A stretch of 64,000 nt of DNA from Candidatus Nanopelagicus abundans (GCF_002288305.1 NZ_CP016779.1:868001-932000), one strand, 5' to 3'; shown: positions 38,596 to 48,456, counted from the first letter of the stretch. Notes: generated by a model from the letters alone, not told the origin. A program made the numbers and translations.

Positions 38596-40368
38596 ATGAT
38601 GAGCACAAAAAATACTGATATTAAAAAGAGTACCCGTCATATTTCATCAATTGATGGTTTGCGAGCAATTGCGGTAACTGCAGTTGTGCTCTACCACTTA
38701 GGTATCTCCTGGATTCCAGGTGGCTTCTTAGGTGTTGACTTATTTTTTGTAATATCTGGATATGTAATAACTAGATTAATTCTTGACTCGATTAATCAAT
38801 CAAGTGCACTTGATTTACGTGCTTTCTACGCCGCACGTATTCGCAGGATTTACCCTGGTTTTTTGTTTATGGTTATCTCTACGATTATTTTTATCGGAGT
38901 TTGGGCGCCGGAGGCTATAAAAAGATTTTTATCTGATCTTCCTTATGCTTTATCTGGCACAATTAATTGGGCATTAGTTGCTCGTAATCAAGATTACTTT
39001 GAAACAATTGGCAGAGCACCTCTGCTGCAGCACACCTGGTCACTAGCGGTTGAACTACAGTTTTATCTTATTTGGCCGATTATTTTGTTAACAGTTTTAA
39101 AGTACTTTGGTAAAAAAAATGTCGCTCGCATTGCTTTAATTATCGCAATTATTTCAGGCACTATATTATTTTTAGTCTCTCTTCAGTTAGATCAAGCTAA
39201 CTCCGCTAAAGTTAGCCATATTTACTTTGGAACAGATACTCACTCACTTGGTTTATTTCTTGGTTCTGCTTTAGCAGTTTCTTGGATTCCTCAAAATCTT
39301 TCTGCAAATATTACAAAGCGTGCGCAAGATGTAATCGATGGAATTGGAGTAGTAGGCCTACTTGGATTAATCTCAACATTTTTATTTATTGATGAATCAA
39401 ATGCCAGTCTTTATCAAATCGCTTTCCCATTAGCTGCAATATTTGGTTGCTTAGTCATAATTTCACTAGTCCACCCTGCATCTAGATTTGCTCCAATAAT
39501 TAGTACCCCGCCCTTTCGATGGATAGGCCAGCGAAGTTATGGAATCTATATCTGGCACTGGGTAATTTTTCAGGTAACAAGACCTTCCGTTGATTTATCT
39601 GGTGAGACATGGGCGCTCTACTTAGCACGAGTTTTATTAGTTTTAGCCTTAGCTGATATCTCACTACGTTGGGTTGAGATTCCTTTCCGACAAGGTCAGG
39701 TGCAAACCTGGTTTAGAGGAATGAAGTATCGCTCATCAAAAGAAAGAGTTCGCCAACAGATTTCAGTCCTAGTATCAATAATTGCAGTATTAGCAGTTAC
39801 AACATCAATTTCAGTTAGCGCAATTAATAAATCTAATCAAATTTCCCAGGTAGTTAATGAGGAATTAACTGATCAAGAGGAATCACCAGTTGATCTAGGT
39901 AGCACTACTGGGTTATGGGTAACTGGGGACAGCGTAATTTTAGGAATCCGCAGCAAATTAGAGAACAAAGAACATATCTCTTTAGTTAACGCCAGAGTTG
40001 GCCGGCAAGCCCCAGAGCTACTAGCAGTTATGCGGGTAGATCAAAGCTCTGTGCCATCCTCCCCAGTAATTTTTAACCTTGGAAATAATAATGCGTTATT
40101 TGAACAAACTGTGGTGGAAATATTTGAAGTGATTAAAAACCAACCTCAAATAATTGTTGTTAATACTGCAGTTCCAAGGCCATGGCGTGATTTAAATAAT
40201 GCAATTATTTCTAAGGTGGCATCTAATTATACAAATGTTAAATTAGTTGATTGGGATCGAATTTCTAAAGATAGACCTGAATTATTTGCACCAGATGGGG
40301 TGCACCTAAGCCCTATGGGATCAGATGTTTATGTTGATTTAGTTTTAAGTGTTTTAGTTAAACAATAG
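38596..40368 (+). CDS. Acyltransferase 3 / SGNH-like O-acetyltransferase (OatA type)
   Basis: The 590-residue protein has an N-terminal ten-helix acyltransferase-3 domain (SIDGLRAIAVTAVVLYHLG, FLGVDLFFVISGYVIT, and HTWSLAVELQFYLIWP with the key histidine) and a final membrane helix near 400. A C-terminal extracellular SGNH-like domain follows, with TGDSV (nucleophile serine) and the DGVHLSPMG block (Asp, His). Such fusions O-acetylate wall polymers, peptidoglycan or glycans. It is followed by a strong bidirectional terminator. Confidence 0.87.
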   Translation: MMSTKNTDIKKSTRHISSIDGLRAIAVTAVVLYHLGISWIPGGFLGVDLFFVISGYVITRLILDSINQSSALDLRAFYAARIRRIYPGFLFMVISTIIFIGVWAPEAIKRFLSDLPYALSGTINWALVARNQDYFETIGRAPLLQHTWSLAVELQFYLIWPIILLTVLKYFGKKNVARIALIIAIISGTILFLVSLQLDQANSAKVSHIYFGTDTHSLGLFLGSALAVSWIPQNLSANITKRAQDVIDGIGVVGLLGLISTFLFIDESNASLYQIAFPLAAIFGCLVIISLVHPASRFAPIISTPPFRWIGQRSYGIYIWHWVIFQVTRPSVDLSGETWALYLARVLLVLALADISLRWVEIPFRQGQVQTWFRGMKYRSSKERVRQQISVLVSIIAVLAVTTSISVSAINKSNQISQVVNEELTDQEESPVDLGSTTGLWVTGDSVILGIRSKLENKEHISLVNARVGRQAPELLAVMRVDQSSVPSSPVIFNLGNNNALFEQTVVEIFEVIKNQPQIIVVNTAVPRPWRDLNNAIISKVASNYTNVKLVDWDRISKDRPELFAPDGVHLSPMGSDVYVDLVLSVLVKQ

Positions 40369-40383
40369 ACATTCATACAAATA

Positions 40384-40413
40384 AATCAGCCCCCAATTTC
40401 TTGGGGGCTGATT
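40384..40413. terminator. Bidirectional intrinsic terminator
   Basis: A perfect 13-base-pair stem (40384-40396 with 40401-40413, cagccccc/gggggctg core) has a 4-base loop and AT-rich flanks. It lies between two converging genes and probably serves both. Confidence 0.9.
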
Positions 40414-40430
40414 AAATTACTTATTTACTT

Positions 40431-41189
40431 TTAAGACCAGCTACCTGGTAGTCCATGAATTTTTCCATCGACTACTTCACCATCTGAGTAAACAGTTGAG
40501 ACCTGAACTTGTGCCCAGCCCTCATCCCCACCCTTAGTGATTTGTTGCTTAAATTGTGTTGCTGGAACAGTTGCAACTAGCTTCCACTCACCTGCACCAT
40601 TGGCGCGAAGTGAAACGTTGTAACCAGTAATTCCTTCAGAAGCAGCAGGGGCTTTCCAATTTACAGTTGCACCTTCTGCGTTATATAAAGAAACAATTCC
40701 TACTGGTGCTTCGTAATTACCAATTGGTGCACCAGTTGGCTCTGCACTAGGGGCAGTAGTAGGTGCTTCACTTTCAGAAGCAGCAGGTGTTGGCGTAACA
40801 GTTGTTGCCTCATTAGATGAGTTCTGTGAGATAACTACAACTGCTAAAACTAAAATTCCAACTACGACTGCGGCAACAATTCCTTTAGAAGAACCGCTAT
40901 CACTACTCTTGCTACTAGATTTTGTTGAATAGCCACTACCTGATGCAGGTCTTGGTGTTGTTGAAATTGTGGAAACAGAAGACCTTGATGAACCACTTAC
41001 TGGTACTGCAGGTATTGAGTAGCGAACTGATGCTTTTTTAGAACGCTTTGCACTCTTCTTAACAGCACGCTTTACTGAACTGCGCTTGGTACTCTTCTTA
41101 ACAGAACGCTTGGCAGTTTTCTTAACAGAACGCTTTGCTGAACTTCGCTTAGCAGTTGATCGCTTTGCTGCTTTTTTCTTTGCGGCCAC
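40431..41189 (-). CDS. Single-pass membrane protein with histone-H1-like cationic N-terminus and FN3-like ectodomain
   Basis: The 252-residue protein has four zones. Residues 1-52 are lysine/arginine repeats of the AKRS / VKKS kind, like histone-H1 or HU tails. Residues 53-102 are serine-rich. Residues 103-120 form a membrane helix (GIVAAVVVGILVLAVVVI). Residues 121-158 are a Thr/Pro/Glu-rich linker leading to a fibronectin-III-like beta domain (about 160-240, with VNWKAPAAS and GYNVSLRANG). Positive-inside logic puts the basic tail in the cytoplasm. It starts at a GTG with an AAGGAG ribosome site. I know no characterised homologue. Confidence 0.7.
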   Translation of the reverse strand: MAAKKKAAKRSTAKRSSAKRSVKKTAKRSVKKSTKRSSVKRAVKKSAKRSKKASVRYSIPAVPVSGSSRSSVSTISTTPRPASGSGYSTKSSSKSSDSGSSKGIVAAVVVGILVLAVVVISQNSSNEATTVTPTPAASESEAPTTAPSAEPTGAPIGNYEAPVGIVSLYNAEGATVNWKAPAASEGITGYNVSLRANGAGEWKLVATVPATQFKQQITKGGDEGWAQVQVSTVYSDGEVVDGKIHGLPGSWS

Positions 41190-41295
41190 TTATAACTCCT
41201 TAAAATCGTTGCTCTGATTATTTGATGGTTTAATAATTCTCCAGGGGAGGATGAATTAAGGATACAACATCAACGCTTATTTTTAGTTGAACAAA

Positions 41296-41922
41296 TCAGA
41301 GGTGATCTCGTAAAAATGGTGCAATCGCCCGTAGCGCAATGCCACGATGGCTAACCTCATCCTTCACCCTTGGAGGTAGTTGCGCCAATGATTGATCAAA
41401 TTGATCTGGTAAGAATATCGGGTCATAGCCAAACCCTGCGCTACCAATTGGTTGGGTAAGAATTTGACCAGCTAAAACCCCTAGCTCATCTTTTTCTAGA
41501 AAAGATGAATCTAAATTTTGCCGACAAAATGCCACAACTGATCTAAATTGTGCACCTCGCGATCCTTTAGGTACATCTTTTAATTCTTCTAGTGCTTTAT
41601 TTATATTTGCCAGATCTCTCATTTTTGCATCAACTCCTTCAAATCCTGCCCACCGGGCTGAATAAATCCCCGGCTGCCCGGCTAGTGCATCAATAAATAA
41701 ACCACTGTCATCAGCTAGTGCTGGTAATTTAGTAAATTCACAGATTGCCTTTGCTTTAAGCCTGGCGTTCTCATTTAATGTTTTTCCACTCTCGACCACC
41801 TCTGGCATATCTGGAAAATCAGATAACCCTAAAACTTTAATATCGGGTGTGAACTCTGAAAGTAATCTTTCAAACTCTGCTATTTTGCCAAGGTTTTTTG
41901 TAGCAAGAACTAGTTTACGCAT
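41296..41922 (-). CDS. rdgB: XTP/dITP diphosphatase (HAM1/RdgB)
   Basis: It removes non-canonical purine triphosphates such as dITP and XTP. The 208-residue protein has the N-terminal LATKNLGKIAEF, ALADDSGLFIDAL and the C-terminal GFGYDPIFLP and SHRGIALRAI segments. It follows murI and rph in the order seen in mycobacteria. A TAGTAT hexamer ends 5 bases before the ATG, so it can also start its own transcript. Confidence 0.95.
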   Translation of the reverse strand: MRKLVLATKNLGKIAEFERLLSEFTPDIKVLGLSDFPDMPEVVESGKTLNENARLKAKAICEFTKLPALADDSGLFIDALAGQPGIYSARWAGFEGVDAKMRDLANINKALEELKDVPKGSRGAQFRSVVAFCRQNLDSSFLEKDELGVLAGQILTQPIGSAGFGYDPIFLPDQFDQSLAQLPPRVKDEVSHRGIALRAIAPFLRDHL

Positions 41923-41947
41923 TTTAAATACTAGTGAACAAAAGTAA

Positions 41948-42673
41948 TTACTTTGCTAACGCATCTGCTTGAAGTTTTGTAAGCTGCTTACACCCAGCCG
42001 CGCCTAAATCTAATAATTGATTTAGAAGAGTGCGATCAAAAGGTTCACCTTCAGCAGTTCCTTGCACCTCAATAAAATTACCATCTCCCGTGCAAACGAT
42101 ATTCATATCTGTTTGAGCGTTCACATCTTCTTCATAACAAAGATCAAGAATGGGCTCACCATTAACTATTCCAACTGATACCGCAGCTACTGAACTTGTA
42201 AGCGGTTTAGCACTATCTGAAATATGTCCTTTTTCTTTTGCCCAAGAGATTGCATCTACTAAGGCAACGTAGGCACCAGTTATTGCAGCTGTTCGAGTTC
42301 CCCCATCTGCTTGTAAAACATCACAATCAAGCACAATTGTGTTCTCACCTAATGCTTTCATATCAACTACGCCACGAAGTGATCTACCAACTAATCTTGA
42401 TATCTCCTGTGTTCGCCCACCTAATTTTCCTTTAACACTTTCTCGGTCTGATCGCGTATGGGTAGCTCTTGGCAACATTGCATATTCACTTGTTACCCAG
42501 CCTTCACCCTTACCAACTAACCATCTAGGAACTCCTGGCGTGAAGGAGGCGACACAAAGCACTCTGGTATTACCAAACTCAACTAGTACTGATCCTTCAG
42601 CATTATTAAGCCAATTACGAGTAAATTTAATCACTCGCAGTTGATCATTAGATCTGCCATCAACCCTACTCAT
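41948..42673 (-). CDS. rph: Ribonuclease PH
   Basis: A phosphorolytic 3'-5' exoribonuclease that trims tRNA 3' ends. The 241-residue protein has RPHASE signatures: [34 protein letters not shown] and the C-terminal [13 protein letters not shown]. An AAAGGGG ribosome site precedes the ATG, and murI lies 17 bases upstream. Full length. Confidence 0.96.
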   Translation of the reverse strand: MSRVDGRSNDQLRVIKFTRNWLNNAEGSVLVEFGNTRVLCVASFTPGVPRWLVGKGEGWVTSEYAMLPRATHTRSDRESVKGKLGGRTQEISRLVGRSLRGVVDMKALGENTIVLDCDVLQADGGTRTAAITGAYVALVDAISWAKEKGHISDSAKPLTSSVAAVSVGIVNGEPILDLCYEEDVNAQTDMNIVCTGDGNFIEVQGTAEGEPFDRTLLNQLLDLGAAGCKQLTKLQADALAK

Positions 42674-42690
42674 AACACCCCTTTGTATTG

Positions 42691-43503
42691 TTAAATTTTA
42701 CTTGTGACTGAAACTACCTCAGGACCTAAAAATCTTTTAGCTAAGGTGGTGAATCTATCGGTATCTGCTGTGGCAACAAAGCGGTGTGAGACTTTAGCTG
42801 CGCCAGAATTTAATAGATTATTTTCAACTAGGGTTCGATAAAGGTCTTTAGCTGTTTCCTCCGCACTAGAAACTAGCGTCACATCATTTCCCATAACGTA
42901 TGAGATTACTCCAGTTAGTAATGGGTAATGAGTACAACCCAAAACTAAGGTATCGATATCTGCCTCCTGCATACTCTTTAAATAATCCTGGGCAATCTTG
43001 GTTATTTCATCTCCACTAGTTTTGCCTGACTCAACAAACTCAACAAATAATGGACAAGCTTTGGCGGTAATTTGTAATTGTGGGGCAGCTGCAAATGCAT
43101 CTAAGTAGGCTTTAGATTCGATAGTTGCAACGGTGCCGATTACTCCAACTTTGCCAGAACGAGTTGCCGATACTGCCCGTCTAACTGCTGGCTGAATAAC
43201 TTCAATAACTGGGATCCCATATCGCTCTCTGGCATCTCTAAGCATGGCCGCACTTGCAGTATTGCAAGCAATTACAATTGCTTTAACGCCGGCCTTAACT
43301 AATTCATCCATAATCTCAAGTGCGTAGCTTCTAACCTGCGCTAAAGATTTTGGTCCATACGGACCGCGTGCGGTATCGCCAATATAAAGAATTGATTCAC
43401 CAGGAAGTTGATCAATTATCGCCCGGGCTACTGTTAAACCGCCAACGCCTGAATCAAATATTCCAATTGGGGCATTATTTGTATTCATCATGTTTTGCGT
43501 CAT
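42691..43503 (-). CDS. murI: Glutamate racemase
   Basis: It supplies D-glutamate for peptidoglycan. Both catalytic cysteines are visible (VIACNTASA and LGCTHYPLL) along with the opening [13 protein letters not shown]. The ATG at 43503 gives 270 residues and is preceded by a TACACT hexamer at leaderless spacing. A longer form from 43545 with a ggag ribosome site is possible but adds a poorly conserved, aromatic-rich segment. Confidence 0.93.
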   Translation of the reverse strand: MTQNMMNTNNAPIGIFDSGVGGLTVARAIIDQLPGESILYIGDTARGPYGPKSLAQVRSYALEIMDELVKAGVKAIVIACNTASAAMLRDARERYGIPVIEVIQPAVRRAVSATRSGKVGVIGTVATIESKAYLDAFAAAPQLQITAKACPLFVEFVESGKTSGDEITKIAQDYLKSMQEADIDTLVLGCTHYPLLTGVISYVMGNDVTLVSSAEETAKDLYRTLVENNLLNSGAAKVSHRFVATADTDRFTTLAKRFLGPEVVSVTSKI

Positions 43504-43516
43504 TTGTGTAAGTGTA
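43504..43516 (-). promoter_or_regulatory. -10 element TACACT for murI
   Basis: TACACT (43516-43511, reverse strand) is followed by 7 bases and the ATG at 43503. Confidence 0.4.
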
Positions 43517-43761
43517 AATGCCCTGCAGAAATATCTATAAAGCATTGATATCTCCTATAAATGTCCGATTTACACCGGTTTAACATAAAAATTACTTAAA
43601 AATTAGGGTGAAATTGAGTGGAATTGGCTTGCTCCACTGGCCAGTAACAGCGACCATTTACCCAGGCAATTAATCGTCGCTTTCATATGGAGCTACGAAG
43701 AATTGCTGGCTTATATCCAAAAGGGTGTGAGCAAACTAAATGCCTATGGAGGCTTATTTAG

Positions 43762-44532
43762 ATGAATTCAATAATGCTATCTGCAGATCAATTCGGAATC
43801 GTATACAACGTCCTTTCATTCGGACTTGTATGCATGCTTGCGACCACGATCTACACATTAGTTTCACAATCACGTGTACTTCCTAAATACCGCACTGCCC
43901 TAGTTATGTCATCAATGGTTACATTCATTGCGGCGTATCACTACTTTAGAATTTTCAACTCATTTGAAGATTCATATGTTGATGGCGCAGTAAAAGTTGG
44001 AACAGGAGCAGGTGACTTTAACGAGGGTTACCGTTATGTTGACTGGATCCTTACCGTACCTCTTCTTCTAGTTGAGGTAGTAGCAGTATTATCTCTTGCT
44101 AAGGCAGCGGCTTCTTCATTAATCAACCGCCTAGTACCAGCATCTGCTGCAATGATCGCACTTGGTTACCCAGGTGAGATTTCAACAGATAACAACACCA
44201 AGGTTCTATGGGGTGTTCTTTCAACAATACCTTTCCTATACATTCTTTACGTATTGTTCGTTGAGCTTTCAAAGTCTCTAGATCGTCAACCAGCAGGAGT
44301 TGCAGCAACCATTGGTCGCTTGCGCTTGCTTTTGATCGCAACATGGGGCGTTTACCCAATTTCATACCTACTACCAATTCTTGGTCAATCAGCAACAGAT
44401 CCGGGCGCATTTGTTAATCGCCAGATCGGTTACACAATTGCCGACGTATTGGCGAAGTGCGTATTTGGTCTAACGATCCTAAAGATTGCAAGGATGAAAT
44501 CCGTAGCAGAAGGCATGAAGGAAGATCACTAA
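43762..44532 (+). CDS. Actinorhodopsin, light-driven proton pump
   Basis: A 256-residue, seven-helix microbial rhodopsin. Lys232 (DVLAKC) binds retinal. Asp94 (RYVDW) is the proton acceptor, Glu105 (eleven residues on) the proton donor and His60 the acceptor partner, so this is an outward proton pump. Leu102, at the spectral-tuning site, predicts green absorption. Gly151 (LWGVLSTIP) aligns with the bacteriorhodopsin Trp138 position, where xanthorhodopsin has the glycine that opens the carotenoid-antenna site. A GGAGG ribosome site lies 9 bases upstream. It is monocistronic with a strong terminator; the 258 bases before it are its leader and promoter region. Confidence 0.97.
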   Translation: MNSIMLSADQFGIVYNVLSFGLVCMLATTIYTLVSQSRVLPKYRTALVMSSMVTFIAAYHYFRIFNSFEDSYVDGAVKVGTGAGDFNEGYRYVDWILTVPLLLVEVVAVLSLAKAAASSLINRLVPASAAMIALGYPGEISTDNNTKVLWGVLSTIPFLYILYVLFVELSKSLDRQPAGVAATIGRLRLLLIATWGVYPISYLLPILGQSATDPGAFVNRQIGYTIADVLAKCVFGLTILKIARMKSVAEGMKEDH

Positions 44533-44550
44533 TCTTCTGATTTAATTAGA

Positions 44551-44580
44551 AAGCGGGGACAGATAATGGCCCCGCTTTTT
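44551..44580 (+). terminator. Intrinsic terminator after actinorhodopsin
   Basis: aagcgggg (44551-44558) pairs with ccccgctt (44570-44577), followed by Ts, 18 bases past the rhodopsin stop. Confidence 0.9.
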
Positions 44581-44597
44581 TATGCCTTAGATTTACT

Positions 44598-45170
44598 TTA
44601 TAAGTGGCTTATTAAGCTCTCTTGAATTGAACCTAACCAGAAATAGACCGCAAAAAGTGGTTTTTGTCGGTCACTATCTTTCATCTTTTCATACTCAGCA
44701 AAACTATCTGTTTTTATATCTAACCTAACCGCAAGGGCAAGGCGCAGATCATTAATTGCAATTAACCACTGAGTTGGATCAGTTACTGCAATATCTGCCT
44801 TAGGTAACTCATGATCTACTGGAAAAACCAGCTGCTTCCGTAAATACATTAGATGAGTTTGTTTTACTAGCCTAAGTGAACTCTCTGTGTATTTGCGAAA
44901 CTCAGCAGCACTTTCTGGATCTGCATAAGCGTCTGGTAATAATCTGCGAAGAACAGGATCCTCTGGTTGTTCAATTCTAGATTCAAGATTTCCAATAGAT
45001 GCAGCCATTAATTGCGCAAATGGATCATCAGATTGGTAATGGTGAGTGAAATTACGTTCTCCCAATAATTCAAGTAATTGTTCAACAAGATTAATTAATA
45101 TATGTAGCTCATCATTGCTAAGTGCAACTGATAAATCACCTTCCTGCAAGGATCCCTTAAACTCGCCCAT
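44598..45170 (-). CDS. DUF2017 family protein
   Basis: From the ATG at 45170 this is a 190-residue helical, acidic protein, with [20 protein letters not shown] near the start and a C-terminal half rich in leucine and charged residues. The family sits next to clpS in actinobacteria (mycobacterial Rv1332 position) and is of unknown function, possibly linked to Clp proteolysis by context only. The start overlaps the clpS end by 14 bases; an ATG two codons earlier (45176) is also possible. The frame extends further upstream inside clpS, which I reject. Confidence 0.8.
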   Translation of the reverse strand: MGEFKGSLQEGDLSVALSNDELHILINLVEQLLELLGERNFTHHYQSDDPFAQLMAASIGNLESRIEQPEDPVLRRLLPDAYADPESAAEFRKYTESSLRLVKQTHLMYLRKQLVFPVDHELPKADIAVTDPTQWLIAINDLRLALAVRLDIKTDSFAEYEKMKDSDRQKPLFAVYFWLGSIQESLISHL

Positions 45171-45453
45171 GATCATCTCTTTGTAATGTTGCCCAGAGCC
45201 CATGCTCATGTAGTTGTTGAACTGCCCGTTCCATCTCTTCTCTAGTGCCTGATGCAACGACTGCTTTTCCTTCAGTGTGGACCTGCATCATTAATTTATG
45301 GGCTTTCTCTTTTGAAAAGTTAAATAATTTAATAAAAACATAAGTCACATAATTCATTAAATTAACTGGATCATCCCAAACAATGGCTACCCAAAGATTG
45401 TCAAAAAACTTACTTAAATCTAACTTTTCATCCAATTGGGTCTGGGAGCTCAT
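45157..45453 (-). CDS. clpS: ATP-dependent Clp protease adaptor ClpS
   Basis: The 98-residue adaptor delivers N-degron substrates to ClpC/ClpA. The core is complete: [20 protein letters not shown] (acidic substrate-site residues DD and the N-V-M-like pocket), [20 protein letters not shown] and the terminal [16 protein letters not shown] hexamer ends 6 bases before the ATG. It is translationally coupled to the DUF2017 gene. Confidence 0.94.
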   Translation of the reverse strand: MSSQTQLDEKLDLSKFFDNLWVAIVWDDPVNLMNYVTYVFIKLFNFSKEKAHKLMMQVHTEGKAVVASGTREEMERAVQQLHEHGLWATLQRDDHGRV

Positions 45454-45460
45454 GGGTGAA

Positions 45461-47179
45461 TTATCTAACTAAAATGGTTATCTCATCACTAATTGCGGCA
45501 GTATTTTTTTCACCCGCTGAGATTACTACTTGATATGTAGCAAGCCCGGTGGTTGCCGCCTTGATCTCAAAGGAGAAGCCGCCACTAGCATCGGTAATAA
45601 ATTCACCAAGTGGTTTCATATTTTGCTTAACGACTAATTTGATACCAGCAACCTTAGGCAGGACTTGGCCAAAAACGGTATAGCTTGTGGCGACTTTGAT
45701 TGAGGCTGGTAGGGATAAGGAAACATTTGGCACAACTGAGATCACTTTTTCAATAGTTTTTCCTTCAGTCCGCTCCCAACTACCTTCTGAAACTAATCTG
45801 ATCTGACTTTTTTGGCCAAGGATGATTGGAAATGCAATCACTCCGGCTAAGTCAGTGACACCTGCAGATAATGTGCGCCAATTATTATCACTACTATTTT
45901 TTATCTCAAATCTGACATTAAGAGCTGGTACTGGGGTTTTATCTGGCAGCTTAAAAGTGCCAGTTAGGTTAAAAGTTGAGCCATAACCAATCTCTTCAAG
46001 ATCTGTAGAAAGTGTTCCAATCACTTGATCGGGTGCAATAGATTTTGCGATATCTCTAATAGCAGTAATTGCTGCAGTATTTTCCATCCCAAAGGTCCAA
46101 ACCGCTATTCCGCCTAGGCGGTATTTTCCAACTAAATTAGTTCTAGCAGCGTAGCTTCGCTCATCTGGATACCAAACAGTTCGAGAAGCTGTGCAGAAAC
46201 TAGCTGAGTTAGTTGGATCTACATAGGTTTTCTTATAAGTAAAAGTTGATTCAGCATTTGTGGTGTTATAAGTAGGTAAAGCATTATTACTTGCAGCAAG
46301 ATTTGGTGCTTCCCTCATTACAACTGCAGCTTTAGCGCCAACTACAACTGATGATGTGAAATCTTTTGGACAAACACCTTCAACTTTAGTTATCCAGTCT
46401 CTGCCATAACCTGGAATTCCTAAAAATACCTTTGATGCTGGCATTTGATTGATCGCATACTTAACGCCATCTTCTGTCCATGGCAGCGGCCCAATTGGAC
46501 CTGGTGATGTAGTTGAGAAGTCATAAGCCATTATTCGGAGTCGATCAATTAATGGTCCTATTTCTGCCCATGAATAAATCCAATTTCCAGCACGTTTAGT
46601 TTCAGGTGCAAAATCTGGTGGTGTAGTAACTGATAAAAGTTTTCCTTGATCATGTAGAGCAGTTGAAAGCTCTTTAATAAATGCGATCCAATTTGGTTTC
46701 AGTGCTGCCCAACTTGATCTGCCATCTTGGGTATAAAAAGTTTCAAAATCTAAATCAATACCATCATAGTTATATTTAAGAACTAATGACTTAATTGTTT
46801 GCACAATATTACTTCTTGAAGTTGGGTTTGCTAGAAGATTTGCTAAAACGAACTTTTTATTATCATCAGTAATGGTTGGTAGTAGTAATACTCCATTTGC
46901 TTTTAATCTGGCGATTACCTGCTCTTTTGGTGTGGTGTACTTACCCAGGGCATACTTATCTTTTATAGAACTCTCACCAGTTAAGCCATACCAAAATGGT
47001 GAGATGTCTCTAATTAAATCTAAATTACCCTCAACAGTTGGCAGATTCCTTGCTAAAGAATAATCAGGTAGCCAGCCGGAGAGTATTTTTCTTGGTGGAT
47101 TATTAGCATTTGCTGGTGAAAGAGTTGAGAGCAGAAAAGTGAGCGCAGTAGTAATTATTAATAATTTACGCGATCCCAT
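45461..47179 (-). CDS. Secreted glycoside hydrolase family 18 protein
   Basis: The 572-residue protein has a signal peptide (about 1-25, ending ANA) and a GH18 barrel (about 30-385) with the full catalytic motif DGIDLDFE, that is D139, D142, D144 and E146 as the acid. Two beta-sandwich domains follow (about 395-480 and 485-572), of the bacterial Ig-like type. The barrel looks more like the YaaH/spore-cortex peptidoglycan-hydrolase branch than a classic chitinase, so a wall-glycan substrate is likely. It is a single gene with a TACCCT element at leaderless spacing. Confidence 0.85.
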   Translation of the reverse strand: MGSRKLLIITTALTFLLSTLSPANANNPPRKILSGWLPDYSLARNLPTVEGNLDLIRDISPFWYGLTGESSIKDKYALGKYTTPKEQVIARLKANGVLLLPTITDDNKKFVLANLLANPTSRSNIVQTIKSLVLKYNYDGIDLDFETFYTQDGRSSWAALKPNWIAFIKELSTALHDQGKLLSVTTPPDFAPETKRAGNWIYSWAEIGPLIDRLRIMAYDFSTTSPGPIGPLPWTEDGVKYAINQMPASKVFLGIPGYGRDWITKVEGVCPKDFTSSVVVGAKAAVVMREAPNLAASNNALPTYNTTNAESTFTYKKTYVDPTNSASFCTASRTVWYPDERSYAARTNLVGKYRLGGIAVWTFGMENTAAITAIRDIAKSIAPDQVIGTLSTDLEEIGYGSTFNLTGTFKLPDKTPVPALNVRFEIKNSSDNNWRTLSAGVTDLAGVIAFPIILGQKSQIRLVSEGSWERTEGKTIEKVISVVPNVSLSLPASIKVATSYTVFGQVLPKVAGIKLVVKQNMKPLGEFITDASGGFSFEIKAATTGLATYQVVISAGEKNTAAISDEITILVR

Positions 47180-47192
47180 GAATTTTAGGGTA
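47180..47192 (-). promoter_or_regulatory. -10 element TACCCT for the GH18 gene
   Basis: TACCCT (47192-47187, reverse strand) ends 7 bases before the ATG at 47179. Confidence 0.45.
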
Positions 47193-47210
47193 TCGGTTTT
47201 ATCTGAGAAT

Positions 47211-47462
47211 TTACTTTAAGCGCGCAAAAATTTCTTTACATGTTGGACAGATTGGAAACTTCTGCGGATCACGGTTTGGAATCCATTTCTTTCCACACAA
47301 AGCACGAACTGATTTACCAGTAACAGCAGATTCAGTGATCTTGTTCTTATCTACATAATGTGAGAATCGCTCATGATCACCATCTTCGGTGCTTGCGAGT
47401 GATTCCTTCTCAAGAACTCCACCTTTGCTTGATTTACCGCGTAAATCATCTAGGAAACCCAT
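47211..47462 (-). CDS. DUF3039 family zinc-site protein
   Basis: The 83-residue protein has H30 in HERFSHYVDK, CGKKWIPNRDPQKFPICPTC and a basic end: one H and three Cys that could bind zinc. DUF3039 is nearly restricted to actinobacteria; its function is unknown. It is divergent from argF with only 40 bases between start codons, each with its own leaderless -10 element. Confidence 0.85.
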   Translation of the reverse strand: MGFLDDLRGKSSKGGVLEKESLASTEDGDHERFSHYVDKNKITESAVTGKSVRALCGKKWIPNRDPQKFPICPTCKEIFARLK

Positions 47463-47474
47463 GGGTAAATCTTA
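47463..47474 (-). promoter_or_regulatory. -10 element TAAGAT for DUF3039 gene
   Basis: TAAGAT (47474-47469, reverse strand) ends 6 bases before the ATG at 47462. Confidence 0.5.
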
Positions 47475-47490
47475 ATCAGATTTTATCGCC

Positions 47491-47502
47491 TACCATTTAC
47501 CA
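47491..47502 (+). promoter_or_regulatory. -10 element TACCAT for argF
   Basis: TACCAT at 47491-47496 is followed by 6 bases and the ATG at 47503. Confidence 0.5.
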
Positions 47503-48456
47503 ATGAGTCAGCCGCTGAAGGACCTTCTACGCACCTCAGATCTTTCTGCATCAGATATTGAGTTGCTGCTAGGAACTGCCAGCAAGTTTGCCGATAAACC
47601 GCTTTGGGCTAAAAAAACATTAGCTAGAAAAACAGTTGCTATTTATATGACCAAGTCATCAACTCGAACCAGATTGGCCTCAGAAACTGCCGTAGCACAT
47701 CTTGGTGGATCACCAATCTTCTTAAGAGGAGATGATCTACAAATTGGTAGAGGTGAAACCATCTCCGATACTGCAAAAATTATTTCAGGATTTTGTAGCG
47801 CTTTAATTGTAAGAACTTTTGCGCAATCAGATGTTGATGAGTTAGGTAAATACGCCACTATCCCAGTAATTAACGCACTTACAGATGATGATCATCCAAC
47901 TCAATTACTTGCCGATTGGTTAACAATTAGGGAAAACTTTGGTAAAGATATAAAAAAACGTAAGTTTGTTTATATTGGAGATGGTAATAATGTTGCAAAT
48001 GCTTGGTTAATTATGGGTGCCACAATGGGAGCACATATCGTGGTAGCAACTCCGGCTGGCAAATGGGCGCCAAAATCTTCAGTTGTTGATCAAGCAAATA
48101 AAATTGCCAAAAAATCTGGTGGCAAAATTGAAGTCATAACTGATCCAAAAGTTGCTGCACAAGATGCCAGTGTTATCTATACCGATGTTTGGATGTCTAT
48201 GGGAGATTCAGAGGCAGATCGGGCTGAAAAAACTTCCGCTCTTTCATCCTTTGCAGTCACAAATGATTTAATGAGATTGACCACAAAAGATTCAATCTTT
48301 ATGCACTGCCTACCAGCACATCGTGGTGAAGAGGTAGCTGCTGATGTAATAGATGGGCCAAAATCCGTAGTTTGGCGTCAGGCATTTCACCGCCGAACAA
48401 CTATTCAAGCCCTGCTATACCATCTAACTAGAGGTGATTTAAAAGGTAATAAATAG
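47503..48456 (+). CDS. argF: Ornithine carbamoyltransferase
   Basis: It forms citrulline from ornithine and carbamoyl phosphate. The 317-residue protein has the carbamoyl-phosphate motif SSTRTR, HPTQLLADW, the ornithine-side DVWMSMGD and FMHCLPAHRGEEV. It stands apart from argG (about 8.5 kb away), and no other arginine-biosynthesis genes are in the window, so the pathway is scattered. The short 25-base gap to pntAA holds that gene's own promoter. Confidence 0.95.
   Translation: MSQPLKDLLRTSDLSASDIELLLGTASKFADKPLWAKKTLARKTVAIYMTKSSTRTRLASETAVAHLGGSPIFLRGDDLQIGRGETISDTAKIISGFCSALIVRTFAQSDVDELGKYATIPVINALTDDDHPTQLLADWLTIRENFGKDIKKRKFVYIGDGNNVANAWLIMGATMGAHIVVATPAGKWAPKSSVVDQANKIAKKSGGKIEVITDPKVAAQDASVIYTDVWMSMGDSEADRAEKTSALSSFAVTNDLMRLTTKDSIFMHCLPAHRGEEVAADVIDGPKSVVWRQAFHRRTTIQALLYHLTRGDLKGNK

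Noticed and set aside
43504-43545. Longer glutamate racemase from 43545
   Set aside because: It has a ggag site 7 bases before it, but the 14 added residues are unlike the family and the TACACT hexamer supports 43503. Not fully excluded.
45171-45257. DUF2017 start at 45257
   Set aside because: It would overlap clpS by about 100 bases in another frame. The residues before 45176 are a shadow of clpS.
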